A stretch of DNA of 64,000 nt from Thiocapsa roseilacustris (GTDB lineage Bacteria; Pseudomonadota; Gammaproteobacteria; Chromatiales; Chromatiaceae), in NCBI RefSeq assembly GCF_041903755.1, contig NZ_JBBWVE010000001.1:186001-250000 (forward strand), read 5' to 3'. This document shows positions 9,285-18,782 of this stretch, one piece after another; the stretch's first letter is position 1, and every line of letters starts with the position of its first letter. The position numbers and the translations under genes were made by a program. The notes under the pieces are model-generated. The model made no database searches. It was not told the origin of the DNA and saw nothing but the letters and a program-made list of their open reading frames with translations.

Positions 9285-10375
9285 CGACCGGCAACCTCTA
9301 AACAAGCAGCCGCGATCCGTCCCGCGGCATCCGGCTGCGCGCACGCGCGGGCCGCATCGGCCATCGTCGACAGCGTCTCGCGATCGCCCAGCAATTCATG
9401 GAGCAGTGCAGTCAAACCGGCAAGGGTCAGATCGCGCTGAATGACGAGTCGCGCCGCGCCGACATCAGCCAGATAGCGAGCATTGCCAACCTGATGATCA
9501 TCGACCGCGAATGGATACGGCACCAAAACCGAGGCGACGCCTGCCGCGGCCAGCTCCGAGACCGTGAGCGCGCCGGCCCGGCACACGACTAAGTCGGCCC
9601 AACCGTAGGCCGCGGCCATGTCGTTGATAAAGGAAACAACCTCCGCCTCGACACCGACCGCCCGATAGCCCGCCCGAGCGGTCTCGAGCGTGCGCTCGCC
9701 GGCCTGATGGTGCACGCTCGGACGCAGCTCCGTCGGCAGCCCCGCCAGCGCGGCGGGGACCATCTCATTGAGGACTTGAGCCCCGAGCGAGCCGCCCAAA
9801 ACGAGCAGCCGAGCCGGCTCGGCGGTCCCTTCCGTGCGGCGCCGCGCCAGACGCTCGCGCGGTGGCGGCAGATCGACGATCGCGCGGCGCACCGGATTCC
9901 CGCAAGCTTGCGCACCACGCGCACCCGGGAAGCTCCCGGGAAAGGCCTCGAACACCCGCGTGGCGATTCGCGCCAACCACTGATTGGTCATCCCGGGCAC
10001 GAAGTTCTGCTCGTGGATCACCAGCGGAAACCCCAGCACACGAGCGGCCAGACCACCGGGGCCGGAGGCGAATCCACCCATCCCCAAGACCACCGACGGA
10101 CGACGCCGACGCAGGATCCGTGCAGCCTGCCAGAGTGCAACCGCAATCTTGAAGGGGGCGCCGAGGATCTGAGTGATCCCCTTGCCGCGCAGACCCTCGA
10201 TGCGGATCCACTCCATCTCCAAGCCGTGCTCGGGCACCAGTCGCGACTCCATCCCGCGACGCGTGCCGATCCAAAAGACACTCACACCTTGCTCGCGCAG
10301 ACGCTCGGCAACCGCAAGCGCAGGAAAGACATGCCCGCCGGTACCCCCTGCCATGACGGCTACGCGCGTACCCAT
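9281..10375 (-). CDS. murG: UDP-GlcNAc:lipid I GlcNAc-transferase
   Basis: GT28 transferase that converts lipid I to lipid II at the inner face of the membrane. 364 aa. It starts MGTRVAVMAGGTGGHVFPAL with the glycine-rich acceptor loop. The C-terminal nucleotide-sugar domain shows LVLGGSLGAQVLNEMVP and the donor motif CRAGALTVSELAAAGV. The start at 10375 overlaps the ftsW C-terminus by 16 bp. The in-frame ORF extends far upstream within ftsW but only this start fits the family. Confidence 0.96.
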   Translation of the reverse strand: MGTRVAVMAGGTGGHVFPALAVAERLREQGVSVFWIGTRRGMESRLVPEHGLEMEWIRIEGLRGKGITQILGAPFKIAVALWQAARILRRRRPSVVLGMGGFASGPGGLAARVLGFPLVIHEQNFVPGMTNQWLARIATRVFEAFPGSFPGARGAQACGNPVRRAIVDLPPPRERLARRRTEGTAEPARLLVLGGSLGAQVLNEMVPAALAGLPTELRPSVHHQAGERTLETARAGYRAVGVEAEVVSFINDMAAAYGWADLVVCRAGALTVSELAAAGVASVLVPYPFAVDDHQVGNARYLADVGAARLVIQRDLTLAGLTALLHELLGDRETLSTMADAARACAQPDAAGRIAAACLEVAGR

Positions 10376-11574
10376 GGCATTCCCCGTGCGGGTCCCTTCT
10401 CGGCCTCGATGCGACGCACCGTCGCGTCGATCCGCAGCAGGATCGCGATCGACATACAGGCGGCGATCAGGCTGTTGCTCCCGTAGCTCATGAAGGGCAG
10501 CGTCAAGCCCTTGGTCGGCAACATTCCGACGTTCACGCCGATATTCACGAAGGCCTGCAGACCGAGACCAAGGCCGATCCCCTGGGCGACATAGGCGGAG
10601 AACCGCTCGCCGACGGCCTCCGCGCGCGCCCCGATCGAGAAGGCCCGCCACGTCAGGAACGCGAAGGCCGCGATCAGCACCAGCATCCCGACCAGACCGA
10701 GCTCCTCGCCCACGACCGATGCGATGAAGTCCGTATGGGCCTCCGGAAGGAAGAACTGCTTCTGAATCCCGTTGCCAAGCCCCACACCGAGCCATTCGCC
10801 TCGCCCGAAAGCGATCAAGGCCTGGCTCAACTGATAGCCCGTGTTGAACGGATCCTGAAACGGATCGAGAAAAGAGGTGACACGCTGTAATCGATAGGGC
10901 GAGATGATGATCAGCACCAAGAGCCCGGCGGCGACAACCAGGAACAAGACCACGAAGGGCATGAGGCTGACACCGCCCAAAAACAGCATGCCCATGACAG
11001 TCGCCAGCATCACTGCCGTGGTCCCGAAGTCCGGCTGCTGGAGGATCAGCGTACCGGCGATTCCGATCAAAATCATGGGCCGGATGAACCCCGAGATCCG
11101 GTTGACCACGTCGTCGGCATGGCGCACCAGGTAGCCGGAGACATAGAGGACGGCAAACAACTTCACCAGCTCGGAGGGCTGAAGGTTCAGTGGACCGAGC
11201 GGGATCCAGCGCGTCGCGCCGTTGACCTCGCGACCCACGCCCGGCACCAGCACCAGCACCAGCGACAGAAGGCCGAGCAGCAAAAGCCAAACCCCGCCGC
11301 GCTCCCACCAATCAACGGGCACGCTGTAGGCCAACACAGCCGCGGTTAAGGCGAGACCCAAGGCCAAGCCGTGCCGCGTCACATAATAGAAGGGATCGTT
11401 GCAGCAGTTGGATGCGATCGACATCGATGCCGAGGCCACCATCACAAAGCCGAACGCCACCAACCCGAGCGCACAAATGAGCAAGGGGTAGTCCACCCCG
11501 GCGACCGAACGCTCGCGCCTGCGTTGTGTGCTGCGCGCTGGATTCCCACGCACCTGGCGGGCGGCGACCGTCAT
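10360..11574 (-). CDS. ftsW: SEDS glycosyltransferase FtsW
   Basis: Septal peptidoglycan polymerase partner of FtsI. 404 aa with about ten membrane segments. SEDS features seen: YPLLICALGLVAFGFVMVAS in the first helix, REVNGATRWIPLGPLNLQPS with the conserved Trp/Pro/Gln-Pro-Ser motif, PDFGTTAVML, and the C-terminal GMLPTKGLTLPFMSYGSNSL. ATG 11574 overlaps the murD stop (ATGA). The basic N-terminus (residues 1-24) is cytoplasmic. Confidence 0.96.
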   Translation of the reverse strand: MTVAARQVRGNPARSTQRRRERSVAGVDYPLLICALGLVAFGFVMVASASMSIASNCCNDPFYYVTRHGLALGLALTAAVLAYSVPVDWWERGGVWLLLLGLLSLVLVLVPGVGREVNGATRWIPLGPLNLQPSELVKLFAVLYVSGYLVRHADDVVNRISGFIRPMILIGIAGTLILQQPDFGTTAVMLATVMGMLFLGGVSLMPFVVLFLVVAAGLLVLIIISPYRLQRVTSFLDPFQDPFNTGYQLSQALIAFGRGEWLGVGLGNGIQKQFFLPEAHTDFIASVVGEELGLVGMLVLIAAFAFLTWRAFSIGARAEAVGERFSAYVAQGIGLGLGLQAFVNIGVNVGMLPTKGLTLPFMSYGSNSLIAACMSIAILLRIDATVRRIEAEKGPARGMPWVRA

Positions 11575-12923
11575 GATCCGAGTCCCCGCACCGCCTCGGC
11601 GAAGACCCGCCCGCGATGCTCGTAACTGTCGAACATATCGAAACTGGCGCAGGCCGGCGAGAGGAGGACCGTATCCCCGGGCCGGGCGATCGCCGCCGCC
11701 TGCGCGACCGCATCCTGCATGCTCGCCGCCTCCGACAGCGGGACCTCGCCGTCCAACGCCTGCGCGATCAGCCCGGCATCCCGTCCGATCAGGACCACTG
11801 CGCGCGCCGTACGCTTGACCGCCGAGCGCAAAGGTGAGAAGTCGGCACCCTTGCCATCGCCGCCGGCGATCAGGACGGCACGGCCCATGCTTCCGGGAGG
11901 AATCAACCCGTCGAGAGCCGCCACGGTCGCCCCCGGGTTCGTCCCCTTGGAGTCGTCGTACCAGCGCACGCCGTCGCGTTCGGCAACCAGCTCGCTGCGG
12001 TGCGGCAGGCCCGAGAAGCGACGCAGAACCGCACAGGACGGCTCCATCGGCAGGCCGCATCCGGATGCCAGCGCCAAGGCCGCAAGGGCGTTCGCCAGAT
12101 TGTGCAGACCCGCGACGCGGACTTCGGAGGCCGGCATCAGGGGCTGCGTCCCTCGGCAGAGCCAAGGCGCCCCGTCATGGACGCATCGCCCGAAGTCGCT
12201 GCCCGTCGGCTCACCGAGGGTGAATCCGATCTCGAGTGCAGCCTCCCGCGGCATGGCCACGACGATCGGATCATCGCGATTCACGACGGCGACCCGCGCC
12301 CCCCGGTAGATGCGCCCTTTGGTCTGCGCATAGGCGTTCAGATCGGGGTAGCGGTCCATGTGGTCGGCCGAGACATTGAGCACGACCGCCACATCGGCGT
12401 GCAGACTGAAGGTCGTCTCCAACTGGAAGCTCGAAAGCTCCAAGACATAGCGCTCGATCGAGGCCTCGAGCAGTGCCAATGCAGGCTCGCCAAGATTCCC
12501 GCCGACGGACACGCGCTGCCCTGCTGCCGCGGCCATCTGCCCGACCAGGGTCGTGACCGTACTCTTGCCGTTGGATCCGGTGATGGCGCAGATCGGGGCC
12601 TGCGCGGCACGCGCGAAGAGCTCGACGTCGCCGATCACCTCGACACCACGCGCCATCGCGTCCCGAATCAAGGGATCGGAAACGGGAACACCCGGACTGA
12701 CGACCAGACGCGCGGCGGCTGCGAAGGCTTCCGGCGCGAAGCCGCCGACGAAGACCGCGACCTCCGGCATCTCGTCACGCAATTGCTGCAGGCCGGGCGG
12801 ATTCTCGCGCGAGTCGGTCACGGCCGTCGCAACGCCCTGCGAGCGCAAATAACGGGCACAGGAGAGTCCTGTCTTGCCGAGCCCGACCACCAGGGTCTTC
12901 GCGGTATCGGACAGCCGACTCAT
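11571..12923 (-). CDS. murD: UDP-MurNAc-L-Ala--D-glutamate ligase
   Basis: Adds D-Glu to the stem peptide. 450 aa with an N-domain beginning TLVVGLGKTGLSCARYL, the P-loop GSNGKSTVTTL, the NVSADHMDRYPDL motif, and the C-domain WYDDSKGTNPGATVAAL. ATG 12923 was chosen because it starts at the family N-terminus. An upstream in-frame ATG at 13004 would overlap the mraY promoter-side sequence. The gap to mraY is 112 bp, the largest inside this half of the cluster, and nothing recognisable lies in it. Confidence 0.96.
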   Translation of the reverse strand: MSRLSDTAKTLVVGLGKTGLSCARYLRSQGVATAVTDSRENPPGLQQLRDEMPEVAVFVGGFAPEAFAAAARLVVSPGVPVSDPLIRDAMARGVEVIGDVELFARAAQAPICAITGSNGKSTVTTLVGQMAAAAGQRVSVGGNLGEPALALLEASIERYVLELSSFQLETTFSLHADVAVVLNVSADHMDRYPDLNAYAQTKGRIYRGARVAVVNRDDPIVVAMPREAALEIGFTLGEPTGSDFGRCVHDGAPWLCRGTQPLMPASEVRVAGLHNLANALAALALASGCGLPMEPSCAVLRRFSGLPHRSELVAERDGVRWYDDSKGTNPGATVAALDGLIPPGSMGRAVLIAGGDGKGADFSPLRSAVKRTARAVVLIGRDAGLIAQALDGEVPLSEAASMQDAVAQAAAIARPGDTVLLSPACASFDMFDSYEHRGRVFAEAVRGLGS

Positions 12924-13035
12924 CGCACCTGCTCGTAAGACCTGCGCGGACCCGTGCCGCGATTGTCCGTTTCGATCGCTTTCATTCCCCCCCCGTCGAA
13001 TCAAAGCCTACACGAACCCAAGGCTGTCGCTGCGC

Positions 13036-14118
13036 TTACCGAATTTTCAAGCTCGCCAATCCAATCAACACCAGAACCACCGTCACAATCCAGAAGCGGA
13101 CGATGACGCGCGGCTCGGGCCAGCCTTTGAGCTCGAAATGATGGTGAATCGGCGCCATGCGGAAGATGCGTTTGCCGGTGAGCTTGAAGGACATCACCTG
13201 CATCATCACCGAGATGGTTTCGACGACGAAGACGCCGCCCATGATGAAAAGGACCAGCTCCTGGCGCGCCGCCACTGCAACCACCCCGAGCGCGGCGCCC
13301 AAAGCCAAGGCGCCGACGTCGCCCATAAAGACCTGCGCCGGATAGGCGTTGAACCAAAGAAAACCCAAACCCGCGCCGACCAGGGCACCGCAGAAGACAA
13401 CCAGCTCGCCGACCTCCGGGATGTGCGGGATCAGGAGATAGCTGGAGATCGGTCCATGGCTTGCGGCATAGACGAAGATCGCCAATGCGCCGGCCACCAA
13501 GACCGTCGGCATGACGGCGAGGCCGTCCAGACCATCGGTCAGGTTCACTGCGTTGCTGGCCCCGACGATCACGAAATAGGTCATTAGGATGAACCAGGGC
13601 CCGAGTTGGATCGAGACGTCCTTCAGGTACGGAATCAGCAGCTCGGTCTCCGCCGGCGAGCCTGCCGTCACATAGAGCGCGATTGCCGCCGAGAAACCCG
13701 CGACGGTTTGCCAGAGATACTTCCAGCGCGCCGCCAATCCACGCGGATTGCGAAGCACCAGCTTCTTGTAGTCGTCCACCAAGCCAACCAGGCCGAACGC
13801 GAGTGTGGTCAGGAGCACGATCCAGACATAGCGGTTGTCCAGATCGGCCCACAACAGCGTGCTGACCACGACCGCGACGAGGATGAGTGCGCCGCCCATG
13901 GTCGGTGTCCCGGCCTTGGACAGATGACTCTGCGGGCCGTCGTCGCGCACCATCTGACCGACCTTGTAGGCGCGCAGGCGGGTGATCATCGGTCGGCCGA
14001 CCAGCAGAGCGATCGCGAGCGCCGTGAGCACGCCCATGATGGCGCGCAGAGTCAGATACCGGAAGACATTGAATCCGGTCTGAAACTGCGACAGCCATTC
14101 GGCAAGGGAAAGCAACAC
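13036..14118 (-). CDS. mraY: phospho-MurNAc-pentapeptide transferase
   Basis: Integral membrane transferase that makes lipid I on undecaprenyl phosphate. 360 aa, ten membrane segments. Signature motifs: GTPTMGGALIL, LVDDYKKLVLRNPRG (Mg-binding Asp pair), NAVNLTDGLDGLAV, and the cytoplasmic PIHHHFELKGWPE near the C-terminus. The start codon directly abuts the murF stop (14119), so translation is likely coupled. Confidence 0.97.
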   Translation of the reverse strand: MLLSLAEWLSQFQTGFNVFRYLTLRAIMGVLTALAIALLVGRPMITRLRAYKVGQMVRDDGPQSHLSKAGTPTMGGALILVAVVVSTLLWADLDNRYVWIVLLTTLAFGLVGLVDDYKKLVLRNPRGLAARWKYLWQTVAGFSAAIALYVTAGSPAETELLIPYLKDVSIQLGPWFILMTYFVIVGASNAVNLTDGLDGLAVMPTVLVAGALAIFVYAASHGPISSYLLIPHIPEVGELVVFCGALVGAGLGFLWFNAYPAQVFMGDVGALALGAALGVVAVAARQELVLFIMGGVFVVETISVMMQVMSFKLTGKRIFRMAPIHHHFELKGWPEPRVIVRFWIVTVVLVLIGLASLKIR

Positions 14119-15477
14119 CTAACTCTCTCCTACGGCGCACAGCGCCTCGACGACCTGCTCCATCCGAGCGGAGCGCGAACCCTTGACCAGGATACGGTCG
14201 CCTGCGGACATCTCGGTCCGCAGTGCACACACCAGATCCCCCTGGTCGGTAAAGTGGCGTGCGCCGTCGCCGAAGGCGGACGTCGCCGACGTGCTCAGGA
14301 CACCCACGCTGAACAGACGATCGATGCCGGCCTCGCGCGCGATCTCGCCGACCTCGCGGTGCAGGGCCTCGGCCTCCGAACCCAGCTCGGCGAGGTCCCC
14401 CAGGACCAGCCAGCGCCGGCCCGACAGGCCCGCAAGGACCTGAATCGCAGCGGCGATGGAGTCCGGGTTGGCGTTGTAGGTGTCGTCGATGACGCCGACC
14501 TCGCCACAACGAAGGGGACAGAGACGGCCCTTCACGGGCATCAGCGTCGCAAGACCCGCCTGGATCGCGGCCGGCGCGATCCCGAGCGCCAGTGCCGTCG
14601 CAGCGGCGGCCAAGGCGTTGCGGGCGTTGTGCTCGCCGGCCAGACGCAGGGTGATCGGGATCGCCCTGCCCTCGTGATGCGCCACGACATGAGTGCTGAA
14701 ACCCGCCTCGGTCCACTCGACCCGGATCGCCGAGCGATCCGCCCGGAGGTCGGTATCGCCCTCCAGTCCGAACGTCATGGTGCGACGACCCGCGGCCAGC
14801 TCGCGCCAGAGACCCGCGTACGGGGAATCGCCGGCGAACACGAAAACCCCCTTGCTCGGCAGACCTCGGGCGATCTCGCCTTTAGCGCTGGCAACGCCGT
14901 CGACGCTGCCGAAGCCCTCCAGGTGAGCGCGTCCTGCATTGGTGATGAGGGCGACATCGGGACGGGCGATGTCGGTCATATACCCGATCTCGCCGTGGTG
15001 GTTGGCGCCCATTTCCAGGACGAGAAAGGTCTCGTCACGGGCGCTCAAAAGGGTCAAGGGCATCCCGATATCGTTGTTCAGATTGCCGCGGGTCGCGCGA
15101 ACGTTGCCGACCTGATCGAGGATGGCAGCAACCATCTCCTTCACCGTGGTCTTACCATTGCTCCCCGTGATGGCGACGACCCGTCCGGGGAAGAGGTCGC
15201 GCCAAGCCGCAGCGAGGGCCCCGAGCCCGGCGCGGGTGTCCTCGACGATCCACTGGGGTAGGTCCAACGGGAGCGGGTGATCGACCATCGCGGCGACGGC
15301 ACCCGCGGCGCGGGCGGCGGCGACATGGTCATGCCCGTCGAAGCGCTCGCCGCGCAGGGCGACAAAGAGCTGGCCGCTGCAATCGGCACGGCTGTCGGTG
15401 CCGACCGAGACGAAGCGGCGATCCTCACCTTCGAGACGGCCACCGGCATGAGCAACAGCTTGAGCAAGGGACCACAT
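14119..15477 (-). CDS. murF: UDP-MurNAc-tripeptide--D-Ala-D-Ala ligase
   Basis: Adds D-Ala-D-Ala to the tripeptide precursor. 452 aa with all three domains: N-domain containing GTDSRADCSGQLFVALRGE, P-loop ITGSNGKTTVKEMVA, and C-domain with IDDTYNANPDSI and VLGDLAELG. It is full length and carries all expected motifs, which contrasts with the murE-like gene just upstream. ATG 15477 overlaps that gene's stop codon (ATGA). Confidence 0.96.
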   Translation of the reverse strand: MWSLAQAVAHAGGRLEGEDRRFVSVGTDSRADCSGQLFVALRGERFDGHDHVAAARAAGAVAAMVDHPLPLDLPQWIVEDTRAGLGALAAAWRDLFPGRVVAITGSNGKTTVKEMVAAILDQVGNVRATRGNLNNDIGMPLTLLSARDETFLVLEMGANHHGEIGYMTDIARPDVALITNAGRAHLEGFGSVDGVASAKGEIARGLPSKGVFVFAGDSPYAGLWRELAAGRRTMTFGLEGDTDLRADRSAIRVEWTEAGFSTHVVAHHEGRAIPITLRLAGEHNARNALAAAATALALGIAPAAIQAGLATLMPVKGRLCPLRCGEVGVIDDTYNANPDSIAAAIQVLAGLSGRRWLVLGDLAELGSEAEALHREVGEIAREAGIDRLFSVGVLSTSATSAFGDGARHFTDQGDLVCALRTEMSAGDRILVKGSRSARMEQVVEALCAVGES

Positions 15478-16739
15478 CACCGACAACCCTCCTGCCATTC
15501 CCGCAGGGCCTCGACCACCTGGGCGCGATCGCTGAAGCGCACCTTGAGCTCACCGATCTCCTGGATCGTCTCGTGACCTTTACCGGCCACAAGCACGGCA
15601 TCCTCGATGCCGGCCAGGGTGATCGCGGTGCGGATGGCGATGGCGCGCCGGCGTCGCACCCGCACGCGCCCCGGATCGACGACCCCGGCGAGGATATCCG
15701 CGACGATTGTCTCACCGCACTCCCCGCGCGGGTTGTCGTCTGCGAGGATCACCTCGTCGCTCAGACGCTCGGCAATGGCACCCATGACGGGGCGCATGGC
15801 GGGATCACGCTCGCCGGCGCAGCCGAAGACCGTGAAGATGCGTCGCGGACCGTGTTTCCGCAGATTCACCAGCGCCGTTTCAAGTGCGGCCGGTGTCCGG
15901 GCCTCATCGACCACGATCAGCGGCGTGCGCGCGTCGCCGAAGCATTCCATGCGCCCGGGCACGCCCTGGATGCGGCTCGACTCCCGTGCAGCGCGCTCGA
16001 GCGGAAGGCCGCGCGCAAGCAGCACGGCCATGACGGCGAGAAGATTGGCCGCATTGAAGGCGCCGATCAGGCCGACGGCGAGATCCGCCTCGGAACAGGC
16101 ATCGCGCGCCTCGCAGGCGACGCGCAGACGCAGCCCCCTCGGCATCGGCGCGATCGATCGGGCACGGATGCAGATGTCGCATGCCGCGAGAAGGTCATCA
16201 TCGGGCGGCTCCGCGGTCGGATCCGCAACGAACCCCGCAACCCCGACCCCGACGGGCAGAACGCTCAGGATCGTCTTCGAAAACGGATCGCTCAGATTCA
16301 GGACCGCCCACTTCAGACCCGGAGACCTGAAGAGGCGCAAAACAGCCTCGGCGATAGCCGGCGACTCGGACGTGTCGCTCGTGTCACATGTTCCGCCGAG
16401 ATCGACACCGTCGAGCCCGGTAAACAGCGCATGGCTGAAGTGAAGGTCCTCCGCTCTGGAGCGCACGAGCGCGTCGAAGGAGACCTCGATGGCGACGGCC
16501 CGCGCACCCCGTGTGCAGAGTCCATCGAGCGTTGTCTCGAGACTGCACAGGTCGCGGTCGCCTGTCGTTTTGAGGTCGCCGGGAAACCCATAGCCGACGC
16601 TGGCGATGACGCCGCAAGGCAACTCGACGGCCAACACCTGAGCGAGCGCGTGGGCGACGCTGGTCTTGCCGCGCGCCCCGACAACAGCGAAGGTCTCCGC
16701 GCAAGCGTTCGGCGAGCCAAGGACGCGGTCCGCCATCAT
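15477..16739 (-). CDS. divergent, N-terminally truncated MurE-like ligase
   Basis: Sits in the murE slot between ftsI and murF, but the product has 420 aa against about 495. It starts just before the P-loop (GARGKTS, residues 21-27), so the UDP-MurNAc-binding N-domain of about 90 aa is missing. The frame has a stop at 16782-16784, only 15 codons before the ATG, so no longer start exists. The central domain has lost canonical MurE motifs: NLSRDHLDYHG is replaced by GLDGVDLGG, EVSSH by EVSFD, and the carbamylated-Lys segment has no matching Lys. DYAHTPDAL reads DEARTPAAL. The C-domain is better kept: GRMECF, DDNPRGE (about 334-340) and AGKGHE (about 384-389), the last two being diaminopimelate-binding positions in E. 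coli MurE. Normal MurE activity is doubtful; another murE may exist elsewhere. Confidence 0.85.
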   Translation of the reverse strand: MMADRVLGSPNACAETFAVVGARGKTSVAHALAQVLAVELPCGVIASVGYGFPGDLKTTGDRDLCSLETTLDGLCTRGARAVAIEVSFDALVRSRAEDLHFSHALFTGLDGVDLGGTCDTSDTSESPAIAEAVLRLFRSPGLKWAVLNLSDPFSKTILSVLPVGVGVAGFVADPTAEPPDDDLLAACDICIRARSIAPMPRGLRLRVACEARDACSEADLAVGLIGAFNAANLLAVMAVLLARGLPLERAARESSRIQGVPGRMECFGDARTPLIVVDEARTPAALETALVNLRKHGPRRIFTVFGCAGERDPAMRPVMGAIAERLSDEVILADDNPRGECGETIVADILAGVVDPGRVRVRRRRAIAIRTAITLAGIEDAVLVAGKGHETIQEIGELKVRFSDRAQVVEALREWQEGCR

Positions 16740-18505
16740 GGCTTGACCTCGCGTCGTGCCAGAAGCATCGAGGGCTGCGGATCATCCGGCGGGACATTGA
16801 ACAGACGCAGGGCGCCTTCCATGACCTTCTGGAAGACGGGCGCGGCGACCAATCCGCCGTAGTAGGCCTTGCCCTTGGGCTCGTCGATCATCACGGCGAT
16901 CACCAGGCGCGGCGAACCCGCCGGCGCAAAACCGGCGAACACCGCCTGATAGCGCCCGCCGCCATAGCCGGCACGCCCTGCGGATTTTTTGGCCGTTCCG
17001 GTCTTTCCGGCAACCCGATAGCCGGTGATGGCGGCACGTCTCGCGGTGCCTTGATCGGAGACCACCGTCTCCATCATCGCCCGCACCTTGCGCGCCGTTT
17101 CGGCGCTGAGGACGCGTGTCTCCTCGCCCGCACGCGCAGGCGACGCGGGATCTTGCCTCAACAGGGAGACCGGGCGCTTGATGCCGTCGGCAGCCAACAC
17201 GCCATAGGATTGCGCCAGCTGCAGTGCGGTCACCGACAACCCGTATCCGAAGGCTTGGGTCGCATGCTCGAAGACGCGCCACGTCGAATGATGTCGCAGC
17301 ACGCCCCGGCTCTCGCCCGGCACGCCGACAGCGGTCGCCTGGCCGAAGCCGAGCTGGTCGTAAAGACCCCAAAGATCACCGTAGCTCATCATCTGCGCGA
17401 TCTTCACGACGCCGACGTTGCTCGATTTCGTGATGACGCCGGTCGTATCGAGGTTGCCGTAATTGCGCACGTCCTTCACGGTGTTGCGCCCGACCGCCAT
17501 CGACCCGCCCCGTGTCGCGATCGTCGTCGTCGGCTTGATCAAACCACGCTCCAGTGCGGCGGCCACGACGAACGGCTTGATCGTCGAGCCCGGCTCCATG
17601 ACGTCGGTTACGGCACGATTGCGGCGACGCTCGCTGCTGCCGCCGCGCTGGGCGTTCGGGTTGTAGCCGGGCTGGTTGACCATCGCGAGGATCTCGCCGG
17701 TCTCGACATCCAAGGCCACCAGCGTCCCGCCGACCGCCTTGTGCTCGGCAACGGCGGCCTTGAGCTCGCGGTAGGCGAGGAACTGAAGGCGTCGGTCGAG
17801 GCTGAGCGCGAGATCCGCGCCTTGGCGCGGCGCACGGACCTGCTCGATCTCCTGCACGATCTGTTGGCGACCGTCGCGAATGACGCGACGCAGACCCGGC
17901 TCGGACTTCAGCCAGGAGTCGTACGCAAGCTCGATACCTTCCTGGCCCGTGTCGTCGATGTCGGTAAACCCGAGGACGTGCCCGAAGACCTCGACACCCG
18001 GGTAGAAGCGACGGTACTCGGTCTCGAAGTCCACGCCACCGAGATGGTGCTCGGCGATGACCTGTCGCACCGCGCGCGCTTCTTCGAAGCTGACGCGCCG
18101 CTTGAGGTAGATAAACCCGCGTTCGGAGGTCGCGTCGAGCCGTTCCTGCAGCGCCTTCGGCTCGAGCCCCAACGCCACGGCCAACGGCGGGATCGCATCG
18201 CGTCGCTCCACCAGCTTGCGCGGCTCGCCCCAGACCGTTTCCACCGGGGTGCTCACCGCCAGAGGCTCGCCGTTGCGGTCGGTGATCATGCCGCGACGCG
18301 CGGCAATCTCGCCCACACGCAGATAACGGCGCTCGCCTTCGCTACGCAGATACTCGGTCTCGACGACTTGACGATAGAAGACCGCCGCCGAGAGGACGAC
18401 GAAGGCGCTCGACAGAACACCGACCAACAGGCGACGACGCAGCGCGAGATTCGGCCTGGCTTGCCGCGGCTCCGGACGTCGGGCTCGGCGGTTACGGGTA
18501 GACAC
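16736..18505 (-). CDS. ftsI: septal D,D-transpeptidase FtsI (PBP3)
   Basis: Class B penicillin-binding protein that cross-links septal peptidoglycan. 589 aa: basic cytoplasmic N-terminus, one membrane segment at about 26-46, a PBP dimerisation domain, then the transpeptidase. Active-site motifs are STIKP (SxxK, near residue 304), SSN (SxN) and KTGT (near residue 500). The stop overlaps the murE-like start; the start overlaps the 3' end of ftsL by 14 bp. Confidence 0.97.
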   Translation of the reverse strand: MSTRNRRARRPEPRQARPNLALRRRLLVGVLSSAFVVLSAAVFYRQVVETEYLRSEGERRYLRVGEIAARRGMITDRNGEPLAVSTPVETVWGEPRKLVERRDAIPPLAVALGLEPKALQERLDATSERGFIYLKRRVSFEEARAVRQVIAEHHLGGVDFETEYRRFYPGVEVFGHVLGFTDIDDTGQEGIELAYDSWLKSEPGLRRVIRDGRQQIVQEIEQVRAPRQGADLALSLDRRLQFLAYRELKAAVAEHKAVGGTLVALDVETGEILAMVNQPGYNPNAQRGGSSERRRNRAVTDVMEPGSTIKPFVVAAALERGLIKPTTTIATRGGSMAVGRNTVKDVRNYGNLDTTGVITKSSNVGVVKIAQMMSYGDLWGLYDQLGFGQATAVGVPGESRGVLRHHSTWRVFEHATQAFGYGLSVTALQLAQSYGVLAADGIKRPVSLLRQDPASPARAGEETRVLSAETARKVRAMMETVVSDQGTARRAAITGYRVAGKTGTAKKSAGRAGYGGGRYQAVFAGFAPAGSPRLVIAVMIDEPKGKAYYGGLVAAPVFQKVMEGALRLFNVPPDDPQPSMLLARREVKP

Positions 18506-18782
18506 GGCCGACCTCCTCGATCATCAAGACATCCTCGAACCTTGGATTGAACATGCCCAGCTGGTCCCTGGCCTTGCGCTCGACCCGAACGTGCGTCGAG
18601 AGCGCAGCCTCCTCGAGACGGAGCCGATTCCACTCCACGTCGACGGCGTCGCGTTGGGCGCGCAGCTCCTGCAATTGACCGAAATGGATCCGCGTCTGGT
18701 ACTTGGTGTACACCACGGCGATCGCCGATAGGGTGACGGCCAAGACCAACCCGACCAGAATCCAAAGCGGGCGGGCACTCAA
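18492..18782 (-). CDS. ftsL: cell division protein FtsL
   Basis: Short bitopic divisome protein that forms a complex with FtsB and FtsQ and activates FtsWI. 96 aa: a very short cytoplasmic tail, one membrane segment (about residues 6-24), then a periplasmic coiled coil rich in Leu/Arg/Glu (LQELRAQRDAVDVEWNRLRL). Position and layout decide the call. It overlaps the rsmH stop by 4 nt. Confidence 0.92.
   Translation of the reverse strand: MSARPLWILVGLVLAVTLSAIAVVYTKYQTRIHFGQLQELRAQRDAVDVEWNRLRLEEAALSTHVRVERKARDQLGMFNPRFEDVLMIEEVGRVYP

Noticed and set aside
13606..15261. Long plus-strand frame across mraY and murF
   Set aside because: Antisense shadow of two conserved genes, no family motif, no start signal.
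16740..16830. MurE N-domain hidden by a frameshift upstream of the murE-like gene
   Set aside because: That sequence is the normal C-terminus of FtsI, which reads through to 16736 without leaving space for about 90 codons.
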